In this document: piece after piece, positions 1 to 11,812 of the stretch
Numbering within the stretch: position 1 is the first letter of the stretch
Layout of the letters: every line of letters starts with the position of its first letter
Source of the DNA: Hyphodiscus hymeniophilus
Taxonomy: Eukaryota > Ascomycota > Leotiomycetes > Helotiales > Hyphodiscaceae
Assembly (NCBI GenBank): GCA_016508695.1
Contig: VNKQ01000017.1
Location: forward strand, 372,001-436,000
Direction of reading: 5' to 3'
Length of the DNA stretch: 64,000 bases
The notes under the pieces: model-generated
What the model was told of the DNA's origin: nothing
Databases searched by the model: none
The model's input: only the letters and a program-made list of their open reading frames with translations
Position numbers and translations under genes: made by a program

Positions 1-556
1 ACTTAGCTTCCAAGGGGTAGGCTGTTCAGATGCTTGGGGTAGTCTTGGTGTCTATTCGTAGATTGAAGTTCAAAAGGCCAAACATGACAGAGTAGGGAGG
101 ACACACGTGACGTTGTCTGACGGAGAGACTGGGATGACATTCTCGAGGAACCCCCTTTCCCGTGGCTTCTGGATGACTTCTAAGAATAGTGATACGAGGA
201 GAGTAACTAGACGCCAGCCCTGGCAAAAGTAGCCTCTTTTGGCTCCCATGAAAGATTGGTGAAAGGGGCAATGCTTTGCGCTCCAGATAGCAATGGTGGC
301 ATGAACTTACCAGCTTCATATTGGTTATGGACTGGAGTGGGATATAACCCGAGAGATCAAGTGGTCTGGATATAGATTTATATTTTTGACTCAAAATCTA
401 ATGTTGACAAAGTGCAGGTAGCAGCGTGACCGCGCAATTTCCAGCCACTGACCCGTTGATATCCATCTCCAACCTCCCTAACGCCTCGCCAACCGCTATC
501 AAATTCTGAATACACCCGGGTAAGGAAAAGATTGAAAAGAACTTTATGCGAATAAA
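1..556. other. left edge, no gene seen
   Basis: This is the 3' flank of the WW-domain gene that ends at 557. Short open frames exist on the minus strand, but they have no recognisable motif, introns or codon signal. One ACACGTGACGT element lies at about 103-113. I see nothing else to annotate. Confidence 0.5.
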
Positions 557-1405
557 TCACCATCCACTCGGATCAGACCATGTGTCATAACTTGGAGTCC
601 TTCTCCGGTGGGGCAAGTCCCAGCTTGCAGTGCTCGAACGTCTTGAGTCTCTAGACGACGTTGTACTTGAACGTCTTGATGATCGAGGAAGAGTCTTGAT
701 GTATCCTGTCGGTTTCTCCCATTGTGTCTTCGCGGTATCAAATTTGTTGACATAAAGGATCTCGCCAGCAACCCATTTCTCAACCCAACTGTTCTTCATG
801 TGGTTGAGGAGCGTATCGAGATCCTTCAAGCGAATGGTGACTGCCTCGCTGTCTTCATCTTCTTCTTCATCGACGTCGGAATCATCTTTCTCGGTAGTAG
901 TTTTGACTGAGTATGTTTTTGTCTTCTTCTTCTCTTTCTTGTCCTTTTTATCGTCGTCCTTGTCTTTCTTGTCGCTCTTCTTCTTTTCGAGACGCTGCCC
1001 AAGGCTCTGCAGTGTATCCGTAATCTCCCGCTCAATCATCCTCCAGCGGCGTAAAAGATCCCTGAAGCCCGGAAGGTCTGGTGAGTCCCGGCCATCGCGT
1101 TTCTTGTATGCAATATCGAACAACTTGGCGCGAATCTCCATCTGCGTATCGCGAACACTAATCTCCATGGCTGATCGTGCCTTCTCATCGCCATCATCCA
1201 TCTTCGATCCGATAACCTTCCGCAGAAGGTTAAACTGGAGCTGTATCTCGCTGGCGCTGGATTGTATTCCATCTTGGAGGCGGTCGAAGGACTCGTGTGT
1301 GCTTCCTAGTCTGCGGTTGCTTTGAATCGCATCACAAAGCTCGTAGCATCTCGTCAAGTCAGAGAGCAGTTGAGTGACTTGTTGTCTAAAGGCGGTGGGG
1401 GCCAT
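557..1405 (-). CDS. WW-domain protein with charged linker
   Basis: Single-exon gene of 282 aa, read from the ATG at 1405. An in-frame ATG at 1459 would add 18 residues, but the MAPTAF start begins the helical region directly. Residues 1-140 are predicted helical and rich in Leu, Arg and Glu. Residues 140-165 are a lysine/aspartate run (KKDKDDDKKDKKEKK), followed by an acidic stretch near 175-188. Residues about 206-235 form a WW-like module with both tryptophans (SWVEKW and TQWEKP) and the central YVN. The tail is Ser/Arg-rich, with SRRSS-type sites like those used by kinases or splicing-type SR proteins. WW modules bind proline-rich or phospho-Ser/Thr-Pro ligands, so an adaptor role is likely. 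The partner and pathway cannot be read from the sequence. The next gene lies about 3 kb away, so no operon-like context helps. Confidence 0.75.
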   Translation of the reverse strand: MAPTAFRQQVTQLLSDLTRCYELCDAIQSNRRLGSTHESFDRLQDGIQSSASEIQLQFNLLRKVIGSKMDDGDEKARSAMEISVRDTQMEIRAKLFDIAYKKRDGRDSPDLPGFRDLLRRWRMIEREITDTLQSLGQRLEKKKSDKKDKDDDKKDKKEKKKTKTYSVKTTTEKDDSDVDEEEDEDSEAVTIRLKDLDTLLNHMKNSWVEKWVAGEILYVNKFDTAKTQWEKPTGYIKTLPRSSRRSSTTSSRDSRRSSTASWDLPHRRRTPSYDTWSDPSGW

Positions 1406-4399
1406 CGTGTTGGTAGGCAGCGGGAGCGAGAAGTTTGTGTATATGTATGTAGAGGTCATGGAGGCTCTGCGAGTGTTTTCTCAGGGGAAGGCTTTGTTGA
1501 AAACCGGGTTTGGGAATCTATTGCCTGTCGCTCCTCAAGAAAGGGAAAGAAGGAAACGACACAAGGAACTAGAGAAACTAAATATCATCTCCAGGACAGG
1601 ATCTCTGACAGAAAGGAGAAGGAAGAATCCGCAAACCACAAACGAAGGCATGGGATCTGAGCCCCCATGGCTTTCAACTCCACGAAACGCGATGCGAAAT
1701 AGACATCGCGAATGCTAGAGCAGTGCTCGAGCCCATTACGGCCGAGTTCCAATGATTAATGTCGAAACGGCAGACGGGTTTTGCTATTCGGAGCTGGAAG
1801 TGACCGTTGGGATTGGAGCTGTGTAGGAAGTTGTCAGACCCAATGGAATCCTGTGGATCCGTGCTGCAGGCGTGACCAGTCAGACTCTCAAGAACCGAGG
1901 ACGGGGCTAATTGAGATAGTATGGATATAGTCGAATCGAGGGCATCTATTTTGGAACACGCCGGACTAGGTTTGAAAAGTATGAGAGGAGACTTGGTGTG
2001 CTATTCAGAATATTCGGAGTGTTCATATCTTTAGGGAAGCGGTGCATGAGCTGCATCGCTCTCGGCTTTCGGGGTGTGAACTTGTCAGATATTGATCTAT
2101 GCACACCATCAGACACGTGTTCTGATGCTCTATCAAGAGAATTGGTGCGATTTTATCCACGGAGTCCCCTCGACAATGTCGACTGCGGTTGATGAGAAAA
2201 CTTCGTGATGAGAGCTTCGTTTCCTCTCTAACTGATCAGCTTCAAGCGTGTCATTCTCGGTTTCTCTATTGAGAAGCCACTATTGATAATTCAGTACTGT
2301 GACCGTCGACTGTTACGTCCGCGTCAACTCATAATGAATCGTTCGAAATGGAAGATGCGAATGGATTCAAAGGTTTCGGAACAAAGCGTTGAGGAGACGT
2401 GCTCTCTGGATTTTGCTGCAGATGTTCACTCTTACTTGAGGAAGCAGCCCGGAAGAATCAACGTATCATGCTGACTTCGACGCGATTTAGGGACTCGTGT
2501 CTTGGACTCACATTTATGTGGTCTTTTATGGAATAGATCGTGGCGAGGAATTGGGAGTAATGTATCATGCTGGCGAATGCGCTGAACCGAACGACGAAAT
2601 CCGTCGGCTCTCCTGATTGAGGCATGGGAAGAACCACCGTCTATAGCACTTGGCTCTCTGACCTCTTATTTCCGTGTTTCCTTCAGACCTTCAGAATCAT
2701 ACAACTAGATTCTGCTGAGTAGTGCAAGTAACATTGGGTCCAAGCAAAACTGTTTGAGACCAGCTCTCCATCGTCTCCTTGAAGCCTTTCTAAGGACTCC
2801 ATCTCCGATTCATATTCTACTATGAATAGCGTGAGCTCGCCATACTACGTCGGTCTTTTGCTCTCCATTTGTGTTTTCTCAGTTTTACTCGGGAGGATTA
2901 AGCTCTTGACCTAACGGTGTCGCTGTTGAATCGAAATGTTTCACCGTGTTATAAGTCCCAGCTCAGTCCATGCTTGAGACATTCTGCCCGAAGCGTCTCC
3001 CAACTCTCCCTGGTCGTGCTTCCGTATGCCAATGATGGGTTCATTGATCACGGATGTCGGTGGCTCTGTCATTCCCTTCGGGCTGTCTGCATTGCATATT
3101 CCGATACAGCTAGGATCAATATCTCAAGAATCGGTTTGTAGATCTTTTCCCCAGTAAGCTGTGTTGAAGGGGTGCCGAATCCTCCCTTATTTAGAAGAGC
3201 AAGGTTGGCTCTTGGCATTGAAGGTCGAAGGATGTGGAGACGATGTAAGTTGTCATTGAAAAGTGCTCGTCTGAGATGCACATTGTGCAATTTCCTCTGT
3301 ATGCTGCTATCGGAGGTTGGTAGTTAATAAGCTGCGGAAATAAAGCGTAGGAAGGCGAATCTTAGGTTGATCCAGGAAAGACACGTCTCAGCGTGTCGAG
3401 GTTCGCCGAGCTGCCTCACGTGACACACTGGCAAGGGAATAAAGATATGGACGCTTCAGGGGCTGCCTTAGCGTCCGTGATTAGTGTAAGATACTCCGGA
3501 TCGGAGTTTTCAACCCCTTACTCTGTTTTGAAGCTCAAGTTTAAAGAGCCCGATTGCGAATTGACCCAAACCCAATGTCTATCACGGCCAACTTGTATGT
3601 CATATGGAGTACCTATGCGAGTGTATTGACAAGCCCCAAGTTGAAGCTTTCCACAACTTTCATAACCCCCTTTTTGAGGAAGCTAGTTAGTGGAGCATTA
3701 TGCCGCTCATGTTTTGGACTGTTGTGCATCAAAAAGAAAAGAAAACAAAAGTCATTCATCTAGTCGTGGACCGGGTACGCAAGGGAGACAACACCGAGAA
3801 ACGTTATGCTTTCAACGGGATGTTTTCACGCTTTGAAAATATGATTAGGCCCACACTGTCAATCTTCACCTTGTTAGAGCCGGTTAGAGCAAACATCAAT
3901 CCATTTTTACTTGCCGGCTATTGCTGTCTGCTTCCCACAGTCATGATCGCCATGTGTAGATTAGCATATTGTACCATGAAGGAAGGGATAGTGAACATTT
4001 GGTTCAGACTCATAAAACTCCTCGAGGTGGGAATTAAACAAGTGTCTAGTAGAACCTCAATTCAGTCCTTACACGGGTTTCAAGTTCCCTTGGGGTCGCG
4101 CAAGGCGGAAAGTCGTCCTCACACAGCCGCAATGCTATGGAGAACAATCAATAGCTTGCAAATTGGCTTTCATCATTTGAAAGGGATGGAACGTTGGAAG
4201 GGATAAGGTTGACTCTGTCAAGATCTCCCAGAGTCTATAAAAGATTTATTCCGCACTCAGTTTTCTCTCATCATCAAATCAACAGCTTCCACATTCATAC
4301 ACAGCCTCCAGATCCAGCTCCAAATAGCAATCTTTCGTTCCTCATCTACAATATCCAATTTCTACTTCTAGCTTCAAACGAATCCCATCAACCATCATC
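1406..4399. other. 3-kb intergenic region
   Basis: No coding region is supported. Open frames here (the longest is 168 codons, at 3700-4206) lack domain motifs and splice structure. A TCACGTGA palindrome lies at 3416-3423. The last 200 bases hold the hydrophobin promoter and a C/A-rich, pyrimidine-rich leader. Confidence 0.5.
4236..4242 (+). promoter_or_regulatory. TATA box of hydrophobin gene
   Basis: TATAAAA lies 158 bases before the hydrophobin ATG and is followed by a long C/T-rich leader. This is the usual layout of strongly expressed fungal secreted-protein genes. Confidence 0.6.
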
Positions 4400-4947
4400 A
4401 TGCAATTCACAGCCGCCATCATTGCTGCCCTCACCGTGCTCGGTGTCTCTGCTTCCCCAGCTCGCCGGAACGAAGCTCCAACTTCAGCCTGCCCATCTCT
4501 CCCAAGCGCTGCCACCAGCACAATCTACACAACACTCCCAACCGCATCCTCGGCCGCCAGTGGCGAGTCCACTGTCTCTGGCTCGGTATGTTCTTCTCCA
4601 TTATTCATCTTTCCCCATTCTTTCAACGCCAAATGTCTTCCAATTCCCTCCAGCTCTCCATAACATACCTACTCACCTTCTCCCGACAGGCCACATGCCC
4701 TGAAACCAGCACCGAATACTGCTGCAACTCCAGCGGTCTTCTGGGACTGGACTGCCTCCTTTCTTCAGTCTTGGGCAATACCTGCTCTCAGCAGACAATC
4801 TGCTGCGTCAACAACGGCAGCGGTGTAAGTTTCTATCACGATTCATTCGCTGCTCCATACTAACGAGAAGGGGTTTAGAACCAGGAGTGTTCCCAGACCG
4901 ATGGGACTTCCATCAACCTGCCCATCACCCTTACACTTACCTTGTAA
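4400..4947 (+). CDS. hydrophobin, class I-like
   Basis: Three exons (4400-4585, 4690-4824, 4879-4947) encode 129 aa. Donors are GTATGT and GTAAGT, and both acceptors are CAG/TAG. Residues 1-18 are a signal peptide ending ASA-type. The mature protein has the eight-cysteine hydrophobin pattern, at residues 65, 73-74, 84, 94, 100-101 and 111, i.e. C-x7-CC-x9-C-x9-C-x5-CC-x9-C. A ninth cysteine sits at 31. The C-x5-CC end matches class I, but the loop after the first CC is only 9 residues, far shorter than the class I range and close to class II. Hydrophobins are secreted and self-assemble at air-water interfaces to coat hyphae and spores. The assignment rests on the cysteine pattern, small size and signal peptide, because sequence identity in this family is low. 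Confidence 0.85.
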
Positions 4948-5413
4948 TGGGACTCCTAGTCGCAGATTACTGGCTTTTGCTTTGGGCGATTGGAAGGAAG
5001 TGGCGAGGGTTGAATTTCTTCTTCTAACGTCGTGACTGATATTGGTTTGCTGAAATTCGACCTTAGCTTTAGTTGGTATAGACTGTGTATCAGTGACTCT
5101 TTCAGGAAACAATAGTAATAATTAATTGAAGGGCATTACATTACAAAAAGTTCTTTTCCTCTACTTTCACGTATCTTGAGCGTCGCATCACGTGATATTT
5201 GCATGATCCATGACGTCTTCCTGTCCCGTGTTATTTCTCTCTCAGCAGATCTTTGAAGTAATAGGAATTGGCTTCCTTAAATCTCCACGGATGCTAGTCT
5301 CTGAGATGAAAGTGTGATACAGAAGCATAGCAACGCTGCGGAAAAGATTGTCTTAACAAACTCCCTCCCTCTCCGGCGTCTCCGCTTACCTTCCACAACT
5401 CGCATACACCAAC
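4948..5413. other. intergenic, monooxygenase promoter
   Basis: No gene is seen. The stretch contains the TCACGTGA palindrome at 5188-5195 and a CT-rich leader before the next ATG. Confidence 0.5.
5188..5195. promoter_or_regulatory. TCACGTGA palindrome (E-box/CDEI-like)
   Basis: Exact TCACGTGA, about 220 bases upstream of the FAD monooxygenase start. bHLH factors of the Cbf1 type bind this core in fungi. Function here is inferred only. Confidence 0.4.
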
Positions 5414-6834
5414 ATGCCTTCCAAACCTAAGAACATCATAATTGTATTACCCTCCCTCCAAGGCTCCGTTTCTCCATACAACTCCTCCTAACACCAATAG
5501 GTAGGAGGCTCCCTCGCAGGCCTCCTCACCGGCACAGTTCTCAAGAACCTCGGCCATCGTGTGACGATTTTAGAGCGCACACCCACATCACTATTGCACA
5601 ACCAAGGGGCAGGCATAGTATTCGGGTCTGAAGCACAGACATTTTTCAGAAAACATGTTCTTCCCCCTCTTGGGAAAGCCCAAGATGAGATCTCGGTAAG
5701 GTCGGTCAAGGGAAGACAGACGCTGGATAGGAAGGGCAAGATTCTGCATGCGGAAAGACATGAGCAGATGATGATCAGTTGGGACTTGGTTTATTTCTTG
5801 TTGAGGGGGGTCTTTGATGGGTTGGAGAGTGAGTATACGAAGGGTTGTGGAATGGGGGCCGAGTCGAAGGGGAGGGGTGAACCTAGAGGTGGGGAGGCGA
5901 GGTATGAGGTTGGACGGAAGGTCGTTGGGATTAATGATCTTGGGGTGGAGGGGGTAGAGATTGAGTATGAGGTTCTGAAAGAGAGCGGAGAGAACGATGG
6001 CGAGAAACTTATATTAAGAGGTGATTTGGTGATAGCTGCCGATGGGCCGAGTTCGATCGTTAGGAGGCTCGTCTGTCCAGGAGTGGAAAGAACGTATGCT
6101 GGGTATGTGGCTTGGAGAGGGACTGTACTAGAAAGCGAGGCGAGTGAGGTGGTTAAGAGCACATTTGTGGACAAGTTTTCATTCTACCATGGTTTCGAAG
6201 GAGGGATACAAATCCTTGCGTAAGTCCACTCCATTCACTCTACAACACAACTGATCTAGGCAGGTACCTTATTCCAGGTAAAGTAGGCAACACAGAAGTT
6301 GGGAGCCGGCTGATCAATTGGGTCTGGTATTGCAACTACCCCGCCGACTCGGAAATATACAAAGACCTAATGACCGACTCGGATGGGCACCGTCATCATT
6401 TCACTCTCCCCGTTGGCAAGATCCAGCCACGGCTCATTGAACAACAAAAGAAATACGCAGCCGAAGTCCTATCCCCACAATTCGCCGAACTAGTTCAAGC
6501 GACCAGAACTCCCTTCGTACAAGCCATCACGGATGTTTTGTCACCGCGAGCGAGGTTCATGGATGGGAAGCTGCTGTTGGTAGGCGATGCGATGGCAGGG
6601 TTTCGACCGCACACGGCGGCGAGCACCAATCAAGCTGCGTATCATGCGCTTTTGCTGGAGAAGGTATTTGAGGGCGAAATGGAGATGGAAGAGGTGGAGG
6701 AGGAAATTGTGGGGTATGCTAGACACATGAGTGAGGCGGGGAAGAGGATGGGGAATCGCAGTCAATTTGGGGGATCTGGATTGAGAGTGGACAAATCAGG
6801 GACTTCGAGTGGGGTCAAGCAGGATACTGATTAA
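5414..6834 (+). CDS. FAD-dependent monooxygenase
   Basis: Three exons (5414-5443, 5501-6219, 6264-6834) encode 439 aa. The first exon has only ten codons and joins at the end of the first beta strand, giving IIIVGGSLAGLLTG, the dinucleotide-binding GxGxxG-type loop for FAD. A typical GE-like ER end of the second strand follows (VTILER). A DG motif occurs as LVIAADGPSSIVRR, and the second flavin motif as VGDAMAGFRPHTAAS near the C-terminus. The RPHTAAS variant of the usual GDAAH motif is typical of the 2,6-dihydroxypyridine 3-monooxygenase branch of the PHBH fold. The enzyme should hydroxylate an aromatic or heteroaromatic substrate with NAD(P)H and O2; the substrate is unknown. There is a Glu/Gly-rich insertion at residues about 145-185. 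No secretion signal is seen. No tailoring enzymes lie nearby, so a secondary-metabolite cluster is not indicated. Confidence 0.82.
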
Positions 6835-7092
6835 TCCGTATGCTAACTGCTTCTCGAGAGCTATGTTCCACAAAAGAGATATTGTCCATCAGAACAGTCT
6901 CGCTTTGAATGAGACGTGTTACTCAAGTCATTTATGACTTTGTGAACCAATAAAAAGGGCGGACTAAGCTCCAATCTCAACTCACTTTAGCCATGCATGT
7001 ATTCGACCGGTTTCCATGGAGTCCTCGCTGTCCAATATGTCATAGCTGTGCAATCAATTTAGGCATGAACAGAGACATCGAAACCCCGATTG

Positions 7093-7103
7093 CACGTGAC
7101 TCA
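7093..7103 (+). promoter_or_regulatory. overlapping CACGTG and TGACTCA sites
   Basis: The sequence CACGTGACTCA merges a CACGTG core (Cbf1/bHLH type) with a perfect TGACTCA (Gcn4/CPC-1/CpcA type). It lies about 850 bases before the methionine synthase start. General amino-acid control acting on methionine biosynthesis fits the gene. The distance is long for a fungal promoter, so this is tentative. Confidence 0.35.
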
Positions 7104-7622
7104 TGAAGAAGGACATGTAGACAATTCAGTACAAACGGAGAGCCAAGAAACGAAAGGAGGTGTTGGAAGAAGAAGCAATGAGCAAGGGAACCGACGTCAG
7201 ATTTTGGGCTGGCTTCACCTCTGACTGGCTGGGAACCCCGGTTCTTGTACACACTTTGCTCGCGACGTCTCATGGCTATTTTTATAGTAGACTTCTAATA
7301 TCTTATTAGACAGCCATACACTTGACGTAGCTTTAGACTTAAGCTTTCGTATGGATGGTAAGCAGAGGAGACATTCACCAGTGATTGTTCCATGCGCCCC
7401 GGATGGTCCTTGTAATAACCGTGCGGAATATGGTAGACATTCGGGGAAACTATACTCCATATGTGACGATCACCGCAGAATCCTACAAAAATAACCTTGA
7501 GGCGGTGGCTGAGCAGCTAGAAAGTATAACTGGATGCTTGAAACATAGACGCAAAGATAGGGGCTTGCTTGGCCTTTCTAGAGGTTCACGGTTTTCCCTA
7601 ACCATCTGACATTGTCTGACAG

Positions 7623-7630
7623 TCACGTGA
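7623..7630. promoter_or_regulatory. TCACGTGA, Cbf1-type site before MET6
   Basis: Exact TCACGTGA palindrome within GTCACGTGAC, 322 bases before the methionine synthase ATG. In yeasts, Cbf1 binds this octamer at sulphur-amino-acid genes, so position and gene function agree. Binding here is inferred. Confidence 0.55.
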
Positions 7631-7951
7631 CTTGTACCACGCGCTAGCTTTCGCGCTAATGGAGGGGTTTTCTGTTGAAAGCACTTGGTGCCATTTGAGC
7701 AATCTCACCGCTCTCTTCCTTCCCTCTTCTACATAACCTCACAACCTCCCCAAGCGTCTACGTCCCTCATCTTCAATACTTGCAGAGGGTTGTTATCGTC
7801 CAACACTTTGATTGTTTCTCCAATTCCAACAATTGGATTTCTTCTCCGACACCGACATCGGAAGCTCGAATCACGCAATTTGCAGTTGTTGTTTGTGAAA
7901 TTCGGGAAGAATTTTCAGAGCACTTCAAGACATATACATATCTCTGCAATC

Positions 7952-10420
7952 ATGGTTCAATCGTACGTATTCAAGCCTGCAGACCTGGTTCTTGTTATAG
8001 GAAGCACGAGGTCTTCCGTTTTGTCTTTCTCCGTGGGTTCCTCAAGTCAATCATGCTGACATCTTTCTGCCTAGATCTGTCCTCGGTTTCCCTCGCATGG
8101 GAGTCAACAGAGACCTAAAGAAGGCCACTGAAGCATACTGGGGTGGAAAGCTTTCTCAAGAGGAGCTCCTCACCGAGGCAAAGAGACTTCGTCTCGAGCA
8201 CTGGAACATCCAGAAGAAGGCTGGTGTTGATGTCATCCCCAGCAATGACTTCGCTCTCTATGATCAAGTTCTCCACCAAATCCAAGACTTCGGTGTATGT
8301 TGCCCTGTGCTGAATGACTTTCTGCCGTACTAATCAAATATCACCAGGCCGTCCCCGAAAGATACACGAAGCACAACCTCAACCCTGTCGATGAATACTT
8401 TGCTATGGGCCGTGGACACCAGAAGGGAGACGTTGATGTTCCTGCGTTAGAGATGGTGAAATGGTTTGACTCGAACTACCATTACGTCAAGCCAACTCTG
8501 CAAGACAACCAGAATTTCAAGCTCGTCTCCCAGCCAAAGGCTGTTGCTGAGTTCACCGAGGCCAAGGAGGCTGGTATCACTACCAGACCTGTCCTCGTTG
8601 GACCAGTTTCTTTCCTCCACCTCGGAAAGGCTGACCGTGATCAAACCGTTAACCCGATCGACCTCCTCGAGAAGCTTCTTCCAGTCTACGAGGAGCTTCT
8701 CACGAAGCTCAAGGCTGCCGGTGCTGAGACTGTCCAACTTGATGAGCCTACTCTTGTTTTCGATCTGCCAGCTAAGACCAAGGCTGCATTCAAGCCCACA
8801 TACGAGAAGCTTGCAAGCTTGGGTGACAAGATCCCAAAGATTGTTTTCGCCACTTACTTCGGTGATATTGTCCACAACGTTGACGCTCTCCCAACGGATG
8901 TCTACGCTGTTCACGTTGACTTGGTACGAAACCCAGAGCAGCTTGAGACCGTCATCGGTGCCATCGGCTCCAAGACTATCCTCTCTGCTGGTGTTGTTGA
9001 TGGCCGTAACATCTGGAAGATCAACTTCAAGCGTGCCATTGAGACTGTTGAAGCTGCTGTTCAGAAGCTTGGAAAAGACCGTGTCATTGTTGCAACCTCC
9101 AGCTCTCTTCTTCACACTCCACACACTCTTGCTAGCGAGAAGAAGCTCGACCCTGAAATCAAGGACTGGTTCTCTTTCGCTTCCGAGAAGGCCGTTGAGG
9201 TTGCAATCATTGCGAAGGCCGTCACTGATGGCCCCGCTGCAGTCCGCGAGCAACTAGAGGCGAACGCCAAGTCCATTCAAGCTCGTGCTACCTCCAAGCG
9301 AACCAACGACCCTGCTGTCAAGGAACGTCAATCAAAGATCACCAAAGCCATGTACAACAGAAAGTCTGAGTTCCCCACACGTATCGCTGCTCAGCAAAAG
9401 AGCTTGGGTCTTCCTCTTTTCCCAACCACCACCATTGGTTCTTTCCCCCAGACCAAGGAGATTCGCATCCAACGTAACAAATTCACCAAGGGTGAGATCA
9501 CTGCGGAAGAATACGAGAAATTCATTGAAAAAGAAATTCAAGATGTGGTCAAGGTTCAAGAGGAGCTTGACCTCGATGTTTACGTTCACGGTGAGCCAGA
9601 GCGTAACGACATGGTGCAATATTTCGGAGAACGTCTTGACGGTTATGCCTTCACCACCCACGCCTGGGTCCAATCCTACGGTTCCCGTTGCGTTCGTCCC
9701 CCGATTGTTGTCGGTGATATCTCTCGCCCAGCACCAATGACCGTCAAGGAGTCCAAATACGCTGTCTCTATTTCCAAGAAGCCAATGAAGGGCATGTTGA
9801 CTGGACCAATAACCTGTCTCCGGTGGTCTTTCCCCCGTGACGACGTCCATCAATCGGTCCAAGCTGAGCAACTTGCCCTCGCTCTCCGTGACGAGGTTGT
9901 TGACCTTGAGGCCGCTGGCGTCTACGTCATCCAAGTCGACGAGCCAGCTCTCCGTGAGGGTCTTCCTCTCCGCTCTGGCAAAGAGCGTGAGGCATACCTT
10001 AAGTGGGCTGTCGAGTCTTTCCGTCTCTCTGTCTCCGGTGTCGAAGACTCCACCCAAATCCACTCTCACTTCTGCTACTCGGAGTTCCAGGACTTCTTCC
10101 ACGCCATCGCTGCTCTCGATGCTGATGTCCTATCAATCGAGAACAGCAAATCTGATGCCAAGCTTCTCAAGGTCTTCGTCGATGAGGCTTACCCCCGCCA
10201 CATTGGTCCAGGTGTTTACGACATCCACTCCCCTCGTGTTCCATCCGAGCAGGAGATCAAGGATCGGATTGAAGAGATGTTGCAATTCCTCAAGCCAGAA
10301 CAGCTCTGGATTGACCCCGACTGCGGTCTGAAGACCCGCCAATGGGCCGAGACCAAGGCAGCATTGACCAACATGGTCAACGCCGCCAAATTCTACCGCC
10401 AAAAGTATGCTTCCAAGTAG
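7952..10420 (+). CDS. met6: cobalamin-independent methionine synthase
   Basis: Three exons (7952-7962, 8075-8294, 8348-10420) encode 767 aa, the same length as yeast Met6. The start is fixed by the MVQS-SVLGFPR N-terminus, which is only made by splicing the 11-base first exon to the second. The enzyme transfers a methyl group from 5-methyl-tetrahydrofolate polyglutamate to homocysteine, giving methionine in the cytosol. Both barrels of the MetE fold are present: the N-terminal half carries GFPRMG and the C-terminal half begins at about LPLFPTTTIGSFPQT. The zinc ligands are visible as the His and Cys of IHSHFCYSEF, the Glu of the following strand and the Cys of DCGLKTR. Codon use is strongly biased to C-ending codons, as expected for a highly expressed housekeeping gene. 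The promoter carries a TCACGTGA site. Confidence 0.97.
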
Positions 10421-11812
10421 AGGCATATCTTGTCGCAGGAGATTTTTCTTTTGTGAGGGGTAAATGTATGGGTGCTGATGATTCCATGATATGAATCGGA
10501 GACGACTTCAACATCGGCGTTTCTTGGTTGCGGGGCATGGAGACAAAAGCTTTCTTCTGTTTGGGCATGCAATGAATTATTGCGCAATCCGTGGTTCAAC
10601 AAAGCATGGGCGGGGTGGGAGATGATCCATCAACCGGACATCCAGGCGTCAAATGAGCGAAGAGTTTTTGAAATGAGGGCTTGCTTGAGCTCTATTATCC
10701 GCAAGGAGAAAAGTAAAAATTATACCCCATTCAACCGGGCACGAAAATTATTTACCATGCCGTTTTTTTACCAGTCCACTTGACCCATTTCCTAATAAAT
10801 CTTTGACTTGCAATCCTGGACATTGGACAACGAAACGAATTTTGAAACCTGGTACTCTCTATTAAGGTTGCGTCTTGAACGAGAATGAGCTAAGCGACCT
10901 TTTCACCAAAGCAGATTGCAAGTTGTAAAAGGATATTCACGGCCGATTGGAATGAATGCGCCTGCGGGTGGATAACAGCGACATCTCGTTTCCAACTGAA
11001 TCAAGCTGATACCACATCGTCTTTCAACCAATTCCAGCGACTCCATAAAATACGTTACTTGCGCAATCCTCCAGGTTCTGTTATTAGTTCTCCCATTCAT
11101 TCCCGCTGCAAGTACAAGTGCACTGCTTGAGAGTTATTGTCGTGACAGTGTCGTCCCACATTTCCTTCAAGGTATGTGAACGACTCAGATTCGCCAGGAA
11201 TTATTTATGCTTCGGGATCAACTGTGTTTTTCTTTGGGATTCATGATAACTCGTACTCGCAATATTCGAATGCAATCTTGTAGCCTTACAGAGACCTGAT
11301 TCAGAGGATCCGAATCTCTCAACGCATAGCATTATGGGTTCAGGAACCAACAGCACGGTAGGCTCTTCCCACAAGACATCATTCCGCAAATGTTAGAGGC
11401 CATTATTTGTACCTCACACTGCACTCCTCTTCGCAGTACAGTGATTCACGCCAAGACCCGTCGTCTACGAAGAAGGACAAGATCTACCAAACTGCCGACA
11501 CTCTGCTCTACCTCGTGACCGGGATGAGCCACTCGGGTGCACTGGAACAACACATGAAATACGGGGTAGAACGTGTGGGGCTGGGCAGGCAATACGAAAA
11601 GAGAGGCTCGGGAAGATGCAGAAATAGACATTCGCAAGTCGAACGCGAGCGACAGCGGTGAGGCATCATGTGATGATGATGGATCATTGAAGCATGGAGA
11701 AGTATATAAGAGAGCTGGTGTTGGAATGGAGTTGGAATCATCTTCTCCCTGATCGTCTCAAGATACAATTCGTCTTGCCAATACGAAAGCATCGTACTAT
11801 ATACCAATCAAC
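10421..11812. other. intergenic, cerato-platanin promoter
   Basis: This holds the 3' flank of the methionine synthase gene and the cerato-platanin promoter. Short frames overlap on both strands without motifs. A TATA box is at 11703-11709. Nothing else is supported. Confidence 0.5.
11703..11709 (+). promoter_or_regulatory. TATA box of cerato-platanin gene
   Basis: TATATAA lies 110 bases before the ATG, the spacing seen for the other secreted-protein genes in this window. Confidence 0.6.

Larger units (their letters stand above)
6835..7951. other. intergenic, methionine synthase promoter and leader
   Basis: No gene is seen. Two regulatory-looking elements stand out (7093-7103 and 7623-7630). 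From about 7690 the sequence becomes a C/T-rich leader running to the ATG at 7952. Confidence 0.55.

Noticed and set aside
3700..4206. 168-codon plus-strand open frame before the hydrophobin gene
   Set aside because: No domain, signal peptide or splice structure; it ends inside the hydrophobin promoter region and looks like a chance frame.
8447..9253. 268-codon frame antisense to methionine synthase, and similar antisense frames at 9332-10102
   Set aside because: Shadow frames produced by strong codon bias of the real gene.
5414..10420. Secondary-metabolite cluster around the FAD monooxygenase
   Set aside because: No synthase, transporter or cluster regulator nearby; neighbours are a hydrophobin and methionine synthase.
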